A stretch of DNA of 33,125 nt from Nitrospira japonica (GCA_020725385.1 DYFC01000020.1:1-33125), one strand, 5' to 3'; shown: positions 1 through 7,908, counted from the first letter of the stretch. Made by a program: numbers and translations. Notes: a model not told the origin generated them from the letters alone.

Positions 1-47
1 TCAAAAAACAATATAAAAAAGAAAGGTAATTTCGTTTATAATTTTAA

Positions 48-95
48 TGAGGCAACAGAGAAACTTTTCGTTTAGATTTTTATGTGAGGCAACAG
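48..95. repeat. 11-bp direct repeat at the truncated rsmD 5' end
   Basis: TGAGGCAACAG occurs at 48-58 and again at 85-95, 37 bp apart. The second copy forms codons 1-4 of the truncated rsmD reading frame. The repeat lies where homology to the RsmD family starts, so it may mark an insertion, deletion or misassembly junction. Confidence 0.7.
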
Positions 96-524
96 GTATT
101 CCTTGATTTATATGCAGGAACAGGAACTGTTGGCTTTGAAGCTTTATCAAGAGGCGCTAAAAAATCAGTATTTGTTGAAAATAATCCTGAAAGAGCAAAC
201 ATGTTAAAAAAAATTGCCGAGAAACTGGGCTTTACTGAAAAATGTTCAATAATTAAGGAAAATGCTGAAAATTTTATTTCAAAAACTGACTTAAATAAAG
301 ATTTATTTGACATTATTTTTATTGACCCGCCTTATCATGCTGATATTATAGAGAATATACTTAATATAGTTGCAGAAAAGAATATAATTCATGACAATGG
401 AATTGTTATTGCCGAACATTTTAAAAAAAAGGTATTACCTGAAAAGATTGGAAATCTTAGGCTGAAAAAATCATATCGTTATGGCGATACAATGCTTACT
501 TTTTATGAAAGAGGAGATACATGA
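84..524 (+). CDS. rsmD: 16S rRNA (guanine966-N2)-methyltransferase RsmD, N-terminally truncated
   Basis: SAM-dependent methylation of 16S rRNA G966 is the family role. The Rossmann motif I (DLYAGTGTVGFEAL, residues 8-21) and the catalytic DPPY motif (residues 81-84) are both present, so the methyltransferase core looks whole. The protein is 146 residues; family members are usually about 180-190 and begin with a beta-hairpin containing an R-P-T-x-x-x-V-K/R-E segment, which is absent. The only in-frame start is GTG at 84, without a visible Shine-Dalgarno. Upstream, the same frame has stops at 27-29, 39-41, 45-47 and 48-50, and no other frame in bases 1-83 encodes the missing part. An 11-bp direct repeat sits at the break. 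The last four bases overlap coaD, the usual rsmD-coaD arrangement. It may be a decayed gene, a rearrangement, or an assembly fault. Confidence 0.8.
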   Translation: MRQQVFLDLYAGTGTVGFEALSRGAKKSVFVENNPERANMLKKIAEKLGFTEKCSIIKENAENFISKTDLNKDLFDIIFIDPPYHADIIENILNIVAEKNIIHDNGIVIAEHFKKKVLPEKIGNLRLKKSYRYGDTMLTFYERGDT

Positions 525-1006
525 AGAGAATAGCTATTTATCCTGGAACATTCGATCCTTTAACAAATGGACATCTTGATCTAATTACAAGAGGACTTGG
601 AATATTCGACGAAGTTATAATCGCTGTTGCACCTTCGATAAAGAAAACCCCGCTTTTTTCACTTGAGGAAAGGTTGGCAATGATAGCGGAAGTCATCAAA
701 GATATTCAAGGTGCAAGTGTTGAAGCATTTGATACATTGCTCGTTGAATATGTTAAAAAGAAAAAAGGAGTTGCGATTTTAAGAGGTCTCAGAGCAGTAT
801 CTGATTTTGAGTATGAACTTCAGCTTGCTTTAATGAACAGAAGAATAAGTCATGATATAGAGACGGTTTTTATGATGCCAAGTGAGGAATACAGTTTTCT
901 TACAGCAAGCATTGTAAAAGAAGTCGCCTCATTTGGAGGTTCTGTTAAAGATTTTGTTCCTCTACAGGTTGAAGAAGCATTAAAGAAGAAATTCAAGCGC
1001 GTATAG
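521..1006 (+). CDS. coaD: Pantetheine-phosphate adenylyltransferase (CoaD)
   Basis: Transfers AMP from ATP to 4'-phosphopantetheine, giving dephospho-CoA, the penultimate step of CoA synthesis in the cytoplasm. The 161-residue length is normal for the family. The nucleotidyltransferase signature YPGTFDPLTNGH is at residues 7-18, with the TxGH motif ending at His18. The substrate-binding RGLRAVSDFEYELQLALMNR segment and the C-terminal SFLTASIVKEVA segment are intact. The ATG overlaps the rsmD stop (ATGA, 521-524), indicating translational coupling. Nothing unusual is seen. Confidence 0.97.
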   Translation: MKRIAIYPGTFDPLTNGHLDLITRGLGIFDEVIIAVAPSIKKTPLFSLEERLAMIAEVIKDIQGASVEAFDTLLVEYVKKKKGVAILRGLRAVSDFEYELQLALMNRRISHDIETVFMMPSEEYSFLTASIVKEVASFGGSVKDFVPLQVEEALKKKFKRV

Positions 1007-1046
1007 TTGTTAAGCTTTTCTTATTTGCTGCCACTCATAAGTTGAC

Positions 1047-1053
1047 AGGAGGA
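1047..1053 (+). promoter_or_regulatory. Shine-Dalgarno that fixes a TTG start
   Basis: AGGAGGA lies 8 nt before TTG at 1062. A nearer ATG at 1055 is in a different frame that soon stops, so TTG is the likely start of the downstream DUF299 gene. Confidence 0.7.
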
Positions 1054-1061
1054 CATGGGTT

Positions 1062-1871
1062 TTGAAGAAAAAGGTTCATGTCTTTATAATTTCTGATGCT
1101 ACAGGACTTACGGCTGAAATGGTTATAAGCGCTGCTCTTGTGCAATTCAAAGAAATAGAGCCTATCTTTAAGAAATTCCCATATATAAAAAACAAAGAAC
1201 AGATAAAAACAATTCTTGAGCAAGCTGAGAAGGTAAGAGGCATTGTTATTTATTCTCTTGTATCACAGGAATTAAGAGCATGGCTTAAAAAAGAACAGCG
1301 AAAAATAAAGATATATGCAATTGATATTCTTGGTCCTCTAATTGAACGCATAAGCAAAATGTTCGATCTTATTCCATCTTTCAGCGCAGGACTTTTCAGG
1401 AGGATAAGTGAAGAATCGATTCGACTTGCTGAGTCAATTGATTATACCTTAAGACATGATGATGGACAAAACATTGAAACACTTGATTTGGCTGATCTTG
1501 TTATTTGCGGTGTATCAAGAACTTCAAAGACACCAACAAGTTTATATCTTTCGTGTAATCATAATCTAAAAGTTGCTAACGTGCCTTTGATATATGGTAT
1601 TAAACCACCTGATAAGATATTTAACCTAAATATACAGATTATAGGTCTTACAATTTCAGCGGAAAGGCTTGCATTTATAAGAGAACGCAGGATGAAATAT
1701 GCAAGCTCATCAGATTATATTGACATATCAAGTATCAAAAAAGAACTTGATTACAGTCATATTATATTCAGAAAAATAAATGGTATAAATGTTATTGACG
1801 TTACTAATAGCTCAATTGAGGAGGTTTCTAATAAAATAATTGAATTGAGGCAGAGTTTAGTTAAAGCTTAA
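1062..1871 (+). CDS. Pyruvate,water dikinase / PPDK regulatory protein (DUF299), copy 1
   Basis: Family members are bifunctional: ADP-dependent kinase and Pi-dependent pyrophosphorylase acting on a threonine two residues from the catalytic histidine of PEP synthase or pyruvate phosphate dikinase, switching it off or on. This 269-residue protein opens with the family segment FIISDATGLTAE and carries the P-loop-like GVSRTSKTPTS at residues 150-160. It starts with TTG behind a strong Shine-Dalgarno. The probable target, PEP synthase, is encoded 152 bp downstream and has the expected threonine (Thr404). A diverged paralogue follows at 4807. Whether each copy modifies this enzyme, or one serves a PPDK elsewhere, cannot be told from sequence. 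Confidence 0.92.
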   Translation: MKKKVHVFIISDATGLTAEMVISAALVQFKEIEPIFKKFPYIKNKEQIKTILEQAEKVRGIVIYSLVSQELRAWLKKEQRKIKIYAIDILGPLIERISKMFDLIPSFSAGLFRRISEESIRLAESIDYTLRHDDGQNIETLDLADLVICGVSRTSKTPTSLYLSCNHNLKVANVPLIYGIKPPDKIFNLNIQIIGLTISAERLAFIRERRMKYASSSDYIDISSIKKELDYSHIIFRKINGINVIDVTNSSIEEVSNKIIELRQSLVKA

Positions 1872-1948
1872 ATATTAATTTATCCAAATTATGCAGACAT
1901 TTTCCGAATAGCATAAAGTGTAATAATTAAATCGTAAACTGTTATCTT

Positions 1949-1980
1949 GTCATTCTCTGGCTTGACCAGAGAATCCAGAT
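1949..1980 (+). repeat. Palindromic intergenic repeat, copy 1 (TGTCAT...CTTGA...ATCCAG family)
   Basis: The arms ATTCTCTGG (1952-1960) and CCAGAGAAT (1965-1973) pair perfectly around CTTGA. The ends TGTC and CCAG match the other copies at 19219, 21040 and 21086. It lies in the gap between the first DUF299 gene and PEP synthase. The hairpin has no following T-run, so it is not a canonical terminator. Confidence 0.85.
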
Positions 1981-2023
1981 TTTTATAGTTAAGCAAACCA
2001 TAAAAAGAAAGGAGGAAATTTTA

Positions 2024-4414
2024 ATGGGAAAAAGCAATCAGGTTTTATGGTTCAGAGAACTTGGTAAGGAAGACGTACCTTTAGTCGGAGGCAAATGCGC
2101 CAATCTCGGAGAACTTATGAGCAAAGTTGGTATCCCTGTACCTGAAGGATTTGCTGTAACTGCAGAGGCTTACAAAGATTTTATGAATAATTCAAAGATT
2201 AAAGATAAAGTTTTTAGCTTTCTTTCTGATATCGATACATCTGATATGGAAAAACTTCATGAGGCTTCGGTAAAGATAAGAAAATTTGTTGAAGACTCTC
2301 CAATGCCTCAAAAACTTGAAGAGGATATAATCGAAAAATACAGGCAATTATGCAAAATAAGGGGTAAAAAAAATCTGCCTGTTGCTGTTAGGTCTTCTGC
2401 AACCGCAGAAGATTTGCCCGGAGCAAGTTTTGCAGGACAGCAGGATACTTTTTTAAATGTTACAGAAAAAAGTCTTATCCCAAGCATAAAAAGGTGCTGG
2501 AGTTCTTTATTTACTCCACGCGCTATTGTCTATAGGAAAGAAAAAGGGTTTTCACATGATGAAGTCTTAATAAGCGTTGCTGTACAGGAATTAATCTCTT
2601 CAAAAATATCAGGTGTAATGTTTACGATTGAACCTGTAAGCGGTCAAAAAGACAGAATAGTTATTAATGCGTCATGGGGGCTTGGAGAGGCTGTTGTGAG
2701 CGGTCAGGTTACACCTGATGAATATATTGTTGAAAAGGAAACATTAAAAATCATTGAAAAAAATATTTCAAGAAAAACAAAGCAGATAGTTTCGGATAAA
2801 GATGGTGGTACTAAATGGATTGATGTTCCTCATAATTTGCAGGACACTGCTGCTATGACAGATGATGAAATAAAAACTCTTGCAAGTTATGGAGAGAAAA
2901 TTGAAAAACATTATGGTGTACCACAGGATATAGAATGGGCAATTGATGATAAGGGAAACTTTTTTATATTACAAGCAAGACCTGAAACAGTTTTTGGAAA
3001 AGAAACAGAAATTAAAAAAGATGAAAGGGAAAAAGCAATGTCAGGCGAAATAATTTTAAAAGGCATTGGTGTAAGTCCTGGAACTATTTCAGGAAAGGTC
3101 AAAGTTATTTTAAATGTAAAAGACATCTCACGCTTTGAAAAAGGGGATATACTTGTTACAGAGATGACAACACCTGACTGGGTTCCTGCAATGAAAATGG
3201 CATCAGCAGTAATTACAAATCTTGGCGGAAAGACCTGCCATGCAGCAATTGTTAGCCGTGAACTTGGAGTGCCTTGCATTGTAGGTACTGAGAAAGCCAC
3301 AAATATTCTCAAAGATGGTGAAATAATTACAGTTGATGGACAAAAGGGCATAATTTTCAGCGGGGCTATTACCGAAAAACCTGAAATAAAATCCGAAGAA
3401 GTTACAGTAATTAAAGATAGTACTTCACAGCTTGTTACAGCTACAAAAGTATATGTTAATCTTTCGATCCCTGAAATTGCTCAGAAAATTGCTCAAGAAA
3501 CAAATGCTGATGGGGTAGGGTTATTAAGGGCAGAACATCTTATGTTAAGTATTGGCAAACATCCAAGACTATTAATAGAAGAAGGTGGCGAAAATGTAAT
3601 GATCGAAAAGTTTGCCACTGGAATAGGTCAGGTAGCAGAAGCTTTTTTCCCTAAACCAGTTGTTTATAGATTTCTTGATTTTAAACCAGATGAATTTCTT
3701 GAGCTTCCGGGTGGTGAAAAGTATGAAAGGAAAAATCTCGGACCAAATCCGATGATAGGCTACAGAGGAGAATATAGATACGCAAAAGAAGATGACATAT
3801 TCAGGCTTGAATTGAGGGCTATCAGAAAAGCAAGGGAAAGTATGGGATTGACTAACATCTGGGTTATGATACCCTTTGTAAGAACTGTTGAGATTTTCCG
3901 AAAAACAGTTAATATCATGAAACAGGAAGGACTTGACCATAAATCAGACAATAGCTTCCAGTTGTGGATAATGGTTGAAGTTCCGAGCGCAGTCTTTATG
4001 ATAGAAGAATTCTGTAAAGAAGGTATAGATGGAGTAAGCTTTGGAACAAATGATTTGACTATGCTTGTTCTTGGTGTTGATAGAAATGACACATCGGTCC
4101 AGGAAATTTATGATGAAAGAAATCTCGGAGTTTTACGCGCAATTGCTTACACGATGGCGGTTTGCAGGAAATATGGAGTGACAACTTCTATTTGCGGGCA
4201 GGCTCCAAGTGTATATCCTGATTATCTTGAATTTATGATAAGAAATGGAGCAACTTCAGTCTCTGTAAATCCTGATACAGTTATATCAACAAGAAAAAGC
4301 GTTGCTGTTCTTGAACAGAAAATACAGATGGAAAAAGCTCTTGGGTTACAGACAAAACCAAAAATAGCAAAAATTCCATTAGAGGAAGTCTATTTCTGGA
4401 AGAGCTTATTATGA
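2024..4414 (+). CDS. ppsA: Phosphoenolpyruvate synthase (pyruvate, water dikinase)
   Basis: Converts pyruvate + ATP + water to PEP + AMP + Pi, the first committed gluconeogenic step. The 796-residue length and domain order are those of PpsA: ATP/pyruvate-binding domain (about 1-330, with VAVRSSATAEDLPGASFAGQ), phosphohistidine swivel domain (about 370-440), and C-terminal PEP/pyruvate TIM barrel (about 470-790). The catalytic histidine is His406 in GGKTCHAA. Thr404, two residues before it, is the position phosphorylated by DUF299 regulators. The barrel acid/base cysteine is Cys724 in SICGQAPS. A strong AAGGAGG (2009-2015) precedes the ATG. Two DUF299 regulators bracket it, and its stop overlaps the UPF0146 start. 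Confidence 0.97.
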   Translation: MGKSNQVLWFRELGKEDVPLVGGKCANLGELMSKVGIPVPEGFAVTAEAYKDFMNNSKIKDKVFSFLSDIDTSDMEKLHEASVKIRKFVEDSPMPQKLEEDIIEKYRQLCKIRGKKNLPVAVRSSATAEDLPGASFAGQQDTFLNVTEKSLIPSIKRCWSSLFTPRAIVYRKEKGFSHDEVLISVAVQELISSKISGVMFTIEPVSGQKDRIVINASWGLGEAVVSGQVTPDEYIVEKETLKIIEKNISRKTKQIVSDKDGGTKWIDVPHNLQDTAAMTDDEIKTLASYGEKIEKHYGVPQDIEWAIDDKGNFFILQARPETVFGKETEIKKDEREKAMSGEIILKGIGVSPGTISGKVKVILNVKDISRFEKGDILVTEMTTPDWVPAMKMASAVITNLGGKTCHAAIVSRELGVPCIVGTEKATNILKDGEIITVDGQKGIIFSGAITEKPEIKSEEVTVIKDSTSQLVTATKVYVNLSIPEIAQKIAQETNADGVGLLRAEHLMLSIGKHPRLLIEEGGENVMIEKFATGIGQVAEAFFPKPVVYRFLDFKPDEFLELPGGEKYERKNLGPNPMIGYRGEYRYAKEDDIFRLELRAIRKARESMGLTNIWVMIPFVRTVEIFRKTVNIMKQEGLDHKSDNSFQLWIMVEVPSAVFMIEEFCKEGIDGVSFGTNDLTMLVLGVDRNDTSVQEIYDERNLGVLRAIAYTMAVCRKYGVTTSICGQAPSVYPDYLEFMIRNGATSVSVNPDTVISTRKSVAVLEQKIQMEKALGLQTKPKIAKIPLEEVYFWKSLL

Positions 4415-4788
4415 ATGCTTTGGTAAATTATATAGCTGAAAAATATTTGAATGTAGCAGAAATAGGAATAGGACGCTATCCTGATGTAGCATATGGTCTT
4501 GTTTTAAAGGGAATTAATGTAATTGCCACTGATCTTTATCCCTTGAATTATAAAGGAGTAAAGTTCTTTGTTGATGATATTACAGAACCTGATATATCAA
4601 TTTATGATGGTGCAGGACTGATTTATTCAATTAGACCTGCACCAGAACTCGTTTTTTATATGAAAAAGCTTGCAAAAACTATTAAAGCTGATCTGATAGT
4701 CAAATCATTATCTTCTGAATTTCATGATGGAGAATTAAAGAGGAACAAAAGTATAAATTTTTATTTATGGGATTTCTATAAGATGTGA
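4411..4788 (+). CDS. UPF0146 family protein (archaeal-type, function unknown)
   Basis: A 125-residue protein matching the UPF0146 pattern known mainly from methanogenic archaea: an AEIGIGRYPDVA segment (residues 16-27) like a glycine-rich methyltransferase motif I, then ATDLYP, DDITEPD and GLIYSIRPAPEL. This suggests a small Rossmann fold, possibly SAM-binding, but no catalytic motif is evident and no function is known to me. The ATG overlaps the ppsA stop by four bases, so it is co-transcribed and probably translationally coupled with PEP synthase; the second DUF299 gene follows 18 bp later. The placement suggests a role in PEP/pyruvate metabolism or acquisition by transfer. Family assignment is from memory of the motif pattern. 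Confidence 0.8.
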   Translation: MNALVNYIAEKYLNVAEIGIGRYPDVAYGLVLKGINVIATDLYPLNYKGVKFFVDDITEPDISIYDGAGLIYSIRPAPELVFYMKKLAKTIKADLIVKSLSSEFHDGELKRNKSINFYLWDFYKM

Positions 4789-4806
4789 CTTAAAAAGGGT
4801 TTAAAA

Positions 4807-5655
4807 ATGAAAAAGTCAGAGACTATAAGTAGATCTTCTGAAGAAAAGAAAATCATTTATCTTGTTGGAGAAGGAACTGGCGAAACTATAACCAAAATAG
4901 CAAGAGCAGCACTTGCACAATTTCACAAAGAAAGAACCGAAGTTAAAACATTTTTTATGGTTCATGATGAACATTATATCTCGAGGATAATCAAACAAGC
5001 TTCAGAGGATGATGCTCTTGTTGCTTTTAGCATAGTTCAGCCTGACTTGAGAGATTTTTTAATTAAGGAGGCTGATAAAAGAGGTATCAAGGCAATAGAT
5101 GTTATTGGAAATTTTATTATTCAACTATCTTTATTTTTAAAGGAAAAACCTCTTGAGATACCCGGAAGACAGTATATTCTTGATGAAGATTATTTTAGAA
5201 GAATAGAAGCTATAAATTTTGCTGTAAAACATGATGATGGTAAACACCCGAATGGGTTGAAAATAGCTGATATAGTACTTGTTGGCCTGTCAAGGACAGG
5301 CAAAACCCCATTGTCAACATATCTTGCAAATCAAGGCTGGAAAGTCGCTAATGTGCCTGTTCATCCTGATATGGAAACACCTGAAGAATTATTTCAGATT
5401 GACCAGAAAAAAATATTCGCTCTAATTATAAGTGTTGAAAGTCTTGTAAAATTAAGAGAAGCAAGATTGGAGCAACTCGGACTTGAATCTGGAGCAAAAT
5501 ACGCTGATCCTGTTCAGGTCTCAAATGAAATTGATTGGTGCAATAATTACTTTAAGAAACATCCTAAGTGGCATGTAATAGATGTGTCCAATAAAGCTAT
5601 TGAAGAAGTTGCAGCAAGTATTGTTACTATCTATCAAAGGTTGAAAAAACATTAA
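4807..5655 (+). CDS. Pyruvate,water dikinase / PPDK regulatory protein (DUF299), copy 2
   Basis: Second bifunctional kinase/pyrophosphorylase of the PEP synthase/PPDK regulator family, 282 residues. The N-terminal family segment is LVGEGTGETITKIARAALAQF-like, and the P-loop-like motif GLSRTGKTPLS is at residues 160-170, followed by the conserved KVANVPVHP. It is clearly diverged from copy 1 (GVSRTSKTPTS; shorter N terminus), so this is not a recent duplication. An A-rich ribosome site (AAAAAGGG) precedes the ATG. As the last gene of a ppsA-UPF0146-DUF299 run it is probably co-transcribed with its target. The division of labour between the two copies is unknown. Confidence 0.92.
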   Translation: MKKSETISRSSEEKKIIYLVGEGTGETITKIARAALAQFHKERTEVKTFFMVHDEHYISRIIKQASEDDALVAFSIVQPDLRDFLIKEADKRGIKAIDVIGNFIIQLSLFLKEKPLEIPGRQYILDEDYFRRIEAINFAVKHDDGKHPNGLKIADIVLVGLSRTGKTPLSTYLANQGWKVANVPVHPDMETPEELFQIDQKKIFALIISVESLVKLREARLEQLGLESGAKYADPVQVSNEIDWCNNYFKKHPKWHVIDVSNKAIEEVAASIVTIYQRLKKH

Positions 5656-5720
5656 CATGAATAGTTAAGATGTTGCTCTTATAATATTGGATGTGAAAAG
5701 TAACTAATAATCTGTCAACT

Positions 5721-5755
5721 TGTCATCCTCCGGTCATCTGGTCAAGGAAGAGGAT
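5721..5755 (+). repeat. Degenerate copy of the palindromic intergenic repeat
   Basis: Begins TGTCATCCTCCGG like the other copies and ends with GAGGATAA. ATCCTC (5725-5730) pairs with GAGGAT (5750-5755), but the central part is rearranged (GTCATCTGGTCAAGGAA). It lies between two convergent genes (the second DUF299 gene and nrfA). It may serve as a weak bidirectional structure; no clear T-run follows. Confidence 0.5.
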
Positions 5756-5800
5756 AAACGTGCCCGAGAGTCTAGTATTTTTTTGTTTTATTCTTAGTTG

Positions 5801-7264
5801 TTAAAATTGTTCCTGTATCCCAAAAGGGTCTTTTATTTCCATTGATTTATTGAATTTGAGTTTTTTCTCACCTCTGTTTTCAAGGTATTTATTTAATTCA
5901 AGGTCAACTTTCATAGGTACATCAACGCCTGCTTTAATTAATAACTGCCTTAGCAATGCTTCTGATTTGCCAGCAAATGCAAGAGCATCACCAAGTACCC
6001 TTAACGCTTCTGAAGGATTATGAAATCCAACTGAATTTTCTGCTCCAATAAAATTCAAACGTAAGAAGGCTTGCATGTAATATTCTTTCGCCTTTTCATA
6101 TAAATTTTTATCAATTGTTTTACCTGCTGCTTCTACAGCATGAGCTTTTTCAATAAGTTTTGCAACAGTGGCTGTTAAATAACCTGCTCTTATCATGAGT
6201 GAGACTGTCCTATCCTGAATTTCTTCGACCTGAGTTCTTAACCATTCGGCTGTTTCTGAATGGCATTGCATACATGCTCTCATATCAGTCTTTAAAGGAC
6301 TTGTTACGCGATGGTCTGATATTTTATATGAACCTACTCTTGTATAGGGCATGTGGCAGTCTGCACATGATGCTCCTGCTTTCCAATGAACGCTTTTATA
6401 TGTAAATAATTCATATTCGGGATGGCGTATGAAAGGCATTTTGTAACCGGTAACATTTTGTTTCCATTCAAGATAAGATGGATCACTTGTAATCTTTTTT
6501 ATAATATTTTCAATTGTTATTGCTCCCATAGTGCTTCCCTGCCACGGGAAAAATAAACCAACTGATTTCATATCTTTATCTTTAATAATATTATATGTAA
6601 CATGACATTGAGCACATACAATACTTCTCATTTCTTGATGGGACAATTTGGTGGGGTCAACACCCATATCTTTTAGCGCATTTGTTAAAGTAAACCCTCT
6701 TGAGATATTAAGCGACATATCTTTATTGTTGTGGCAGTCAATACATGCGACACCAAGTTTTTGAAAATCAGGCGGTATTTTACTATGAACTTCTTTGAAA
6801 GGCATTTTATAATAATCTAACCCCATCTCTTTCTCAAGTTTTGGAGCATAAGGAGATTTACAAGTTAAGCAAACACCCCCGGCTTTTACTCTGCCAGCAT
6901 CAATATCAAGCTGGTCAATGACCATATAAGCATGGCCTCTTGGTTCATTGTATTCTATGCCAAATCCCCATCCATTAAATAAAAGTGCAAGAAATGGAAA
7001 TTCTGATAATTTATCATAAATTATTTTATCTGCATCAAATCCTCTTTTGTATTTGCTCTTACCTGCTTCTGTTGGCTCTTCAGTTTTTTTCCATAATTCA
7101 TAGTGTAAAGGATATGCTTTCCCCCAATTTGCAGGGTCAATTTCACCATCAGCAATCTTTACAGGTCTTATAGGTTCGGTTTTAGGTGGTGCACAAGAAT
7201 ATAAAAGTAATGTGAAGGAAAATATAAAAATTAATATGAATATTAATATATAGTTTTTATTCAT
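5801..7264 (-). CDS. nrfA: Ammonia-forming cytochrome c nitrite reductase NrfA (pentaheme)
   Basis: Six-electron reduction of nitrite to ammonium on the outer side of the cytoplasmic membrane. Five heme sites are visible in 487 residues: the catalytic CLTCK (132-136) typical of NrfA, then CIDCH (174), CAQCH (217), CADCH (300) and CMQCH (331). Active-site candidates are Arg109 in PRGHAY, Tyr224 in CAQCHVTY and His281 in RHPEYE. The residue before that histidine is Arg280, where calcium-type NrfA has Gln (K-x-Q-H); this resembles the calcium-independent subclass, but the usual Lys is Phe278. The N terminus has a hydrophobic stretch ending LYSC (Cys24), so it may be a lipoprotein. The downstream gene of nrfHA, 30 bp after nrfH, with AAGGGGG before its ATG. 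Confidence 0.93.
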   Translation of the reverse strand: MNKNYILIFILIFIFSFTLLLYSCAPPKTEPIRPVKIADGEIDPANWGKAYPLHYELWKKTEEPTEAGKSKYKRGFDADKIIYDKLSEFPFLALLFNGWGFGIEYNEPRGHAYMVIDQLDIDAGRVKAGGVCLTCKSPYAPKLEKEMGLDYYKMPFKEVHSKIPPDFQKLGVACIDCHNNKDMSLNISRGFTLTNALKDMGVDPTKLSHQEMRSIVCAQCHVTYNIIKDKDMKSVGLFFPWQGSTMGAITIENIIKKITSDPSYLEWKQNVTGYKMPFIRHPEYELFTYKSVHWKAGASCADCHMPYTRVGSYKISDHRVTSPLKTDMRACMQCHSETAEWLRTQVEEIQDRTVSLMIRAGYLTATVAKLIEKAHAVEAAGKTIDKNLYEKAKEYYMQAFLRLNFIGAENSVGFHNPSEALRVLGDALAFAGKSEALLRQLLIKAGVDVPMKVDLELNKYLENRGEKKLKFNKSMEIKDPFGIQEQF

Positions 7265-7294
7265 TCTAACCCCCTTTTTAATATTGCTTAAAAT

Positions 7295-7753
7295 TTAAAT
7301 CGTTCCTGTTATGCCAGTATGCATATGAGTTATTCTTCTGTGACACTCCCAGCATTTTCTGTTTTTATTTATCATCATTACCATGTTCTCGTGACAACGT
7401 ATGCAGTTAGATTGGACTATTCTGATACCATGTTCAGATAATTTTATTCTCTCTGGAATCTTTCCGGAATGAAATACAATAACATCTTTTAGACCATCGA
7501 TAGTTTTCCACCAGTAATGTAATGCTTGATTATAATTTGGAAGATGGCATTCAACACAGACTTTTCTCCTGTGTGCTCCAGAATGTAACCATGCAGTATA
7601 TTCGTCTTGCATCACATGACAGCTTGCGCAATATTCAGATTTTTCGGTTTTTGCTATAATACCGGATTTGCCGCAAGCCGAAAATAATGTGATAATCAAA
7701 AAAAGTAAAAGTATTGAAATAAGATGAATAAAATTATTAGATCTTAAAAACAT
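7295..7753 (-). CDS. nrfH: Tetraheme quinol dehydrogenase NrfH (NapC/NirT family)
   Basis: Membrane-anchored tetraheme cytochrome that oxidises menaquinol and passes electrons to NrfA. The 152 residues include four CxxCH sites: CASCH (42), CVECH (66), CIRCH (117) and CWECH (134). Met48 in CASCHVM corresponds to the methionine that ligates heme 1 in NrfH. The single N-terminal hydrophobic segment (about 9-25) is the anchor; it ends FSAC (Cys27), which could also be a lipid-attachment cysteine. It is first in the nrfHA transcription unit. A promoter-like TTGATA / TATTAT pair lies just upstream (7802-7775, minus strand). Confidence 0.92.
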   Translation of the reverse strand: MFLRSNNFIHLISILLLFLIITLFSACGKSGIIAKTEKSEYCASCHVMQDEYTAWLHSGAHRRKVCVECHLPNYNQALHYWWKTIDGLKDVIVFHSGKIPERIKLSEHGIRIVQSNCIRCHENMVMMINKNRKCWECHRRITHMHTGITGTI

Positions 7754-7767
7754 GGTATATTTTTCTA

Positions 7768-7802
7768 TTGATAAATAATAAAATATAATTAAATTTTATC
7801 AA
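7768..7802 (-). promoter_or_regulatory. Probable nrfHA promoter overlapped by an inverted repeat
   Basis: On the minus strand, TTGATA (7802-7797) and TATTAT (7780-7775) are 16 bp apart, a good sigma-70 spacing, and would start transcription about 15-20 nt before the nrfH ATG. The same stretch is an inverted repeat: TTGATAAA (7768-7775) and TTTATCAA (7795-7802). A dimeric regulator bound there would cover the promoter. The sites are seen; the regulatory role is inferred. Confidence 0.5.
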
Positions 7803-7824
7803 AATGTTATTCTTTGTCAAGGTA

Positions 7825-7854
7825 AATCCTCAAACGGGTTATAATTTGAGGATT
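7825..7854. promoter_or_regulatory. 10-bp inverted repeat in the nrfHA / globin-PsiE divergent region
   Basis: AATCCTCAAA (7825-7834) and TTTGAGGATT (7845-7854) are perfect inverted arms around a 10-nt spacer. The site lies 23 bp upstream of the proposed nrfHA -35 box and about 55 bp upstream of the divergent gene's ATG. It is a candidate operator for either or both genes. No T-run follows, so a terminator is unlikely. Confidence 0.5.
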
Positions 7855-7908
7855 AGATGGATTAAAAAACCCTTTAAAATAATTTGTTAATTTATATAAT
7901 ATTGTTAT

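Noticed and set aside
2911..3351. 146-residue minus-strand ORF within ppsA
   Set aside because: Shadow of the conserved PEP synthase frame with its catalytic His406 motif.
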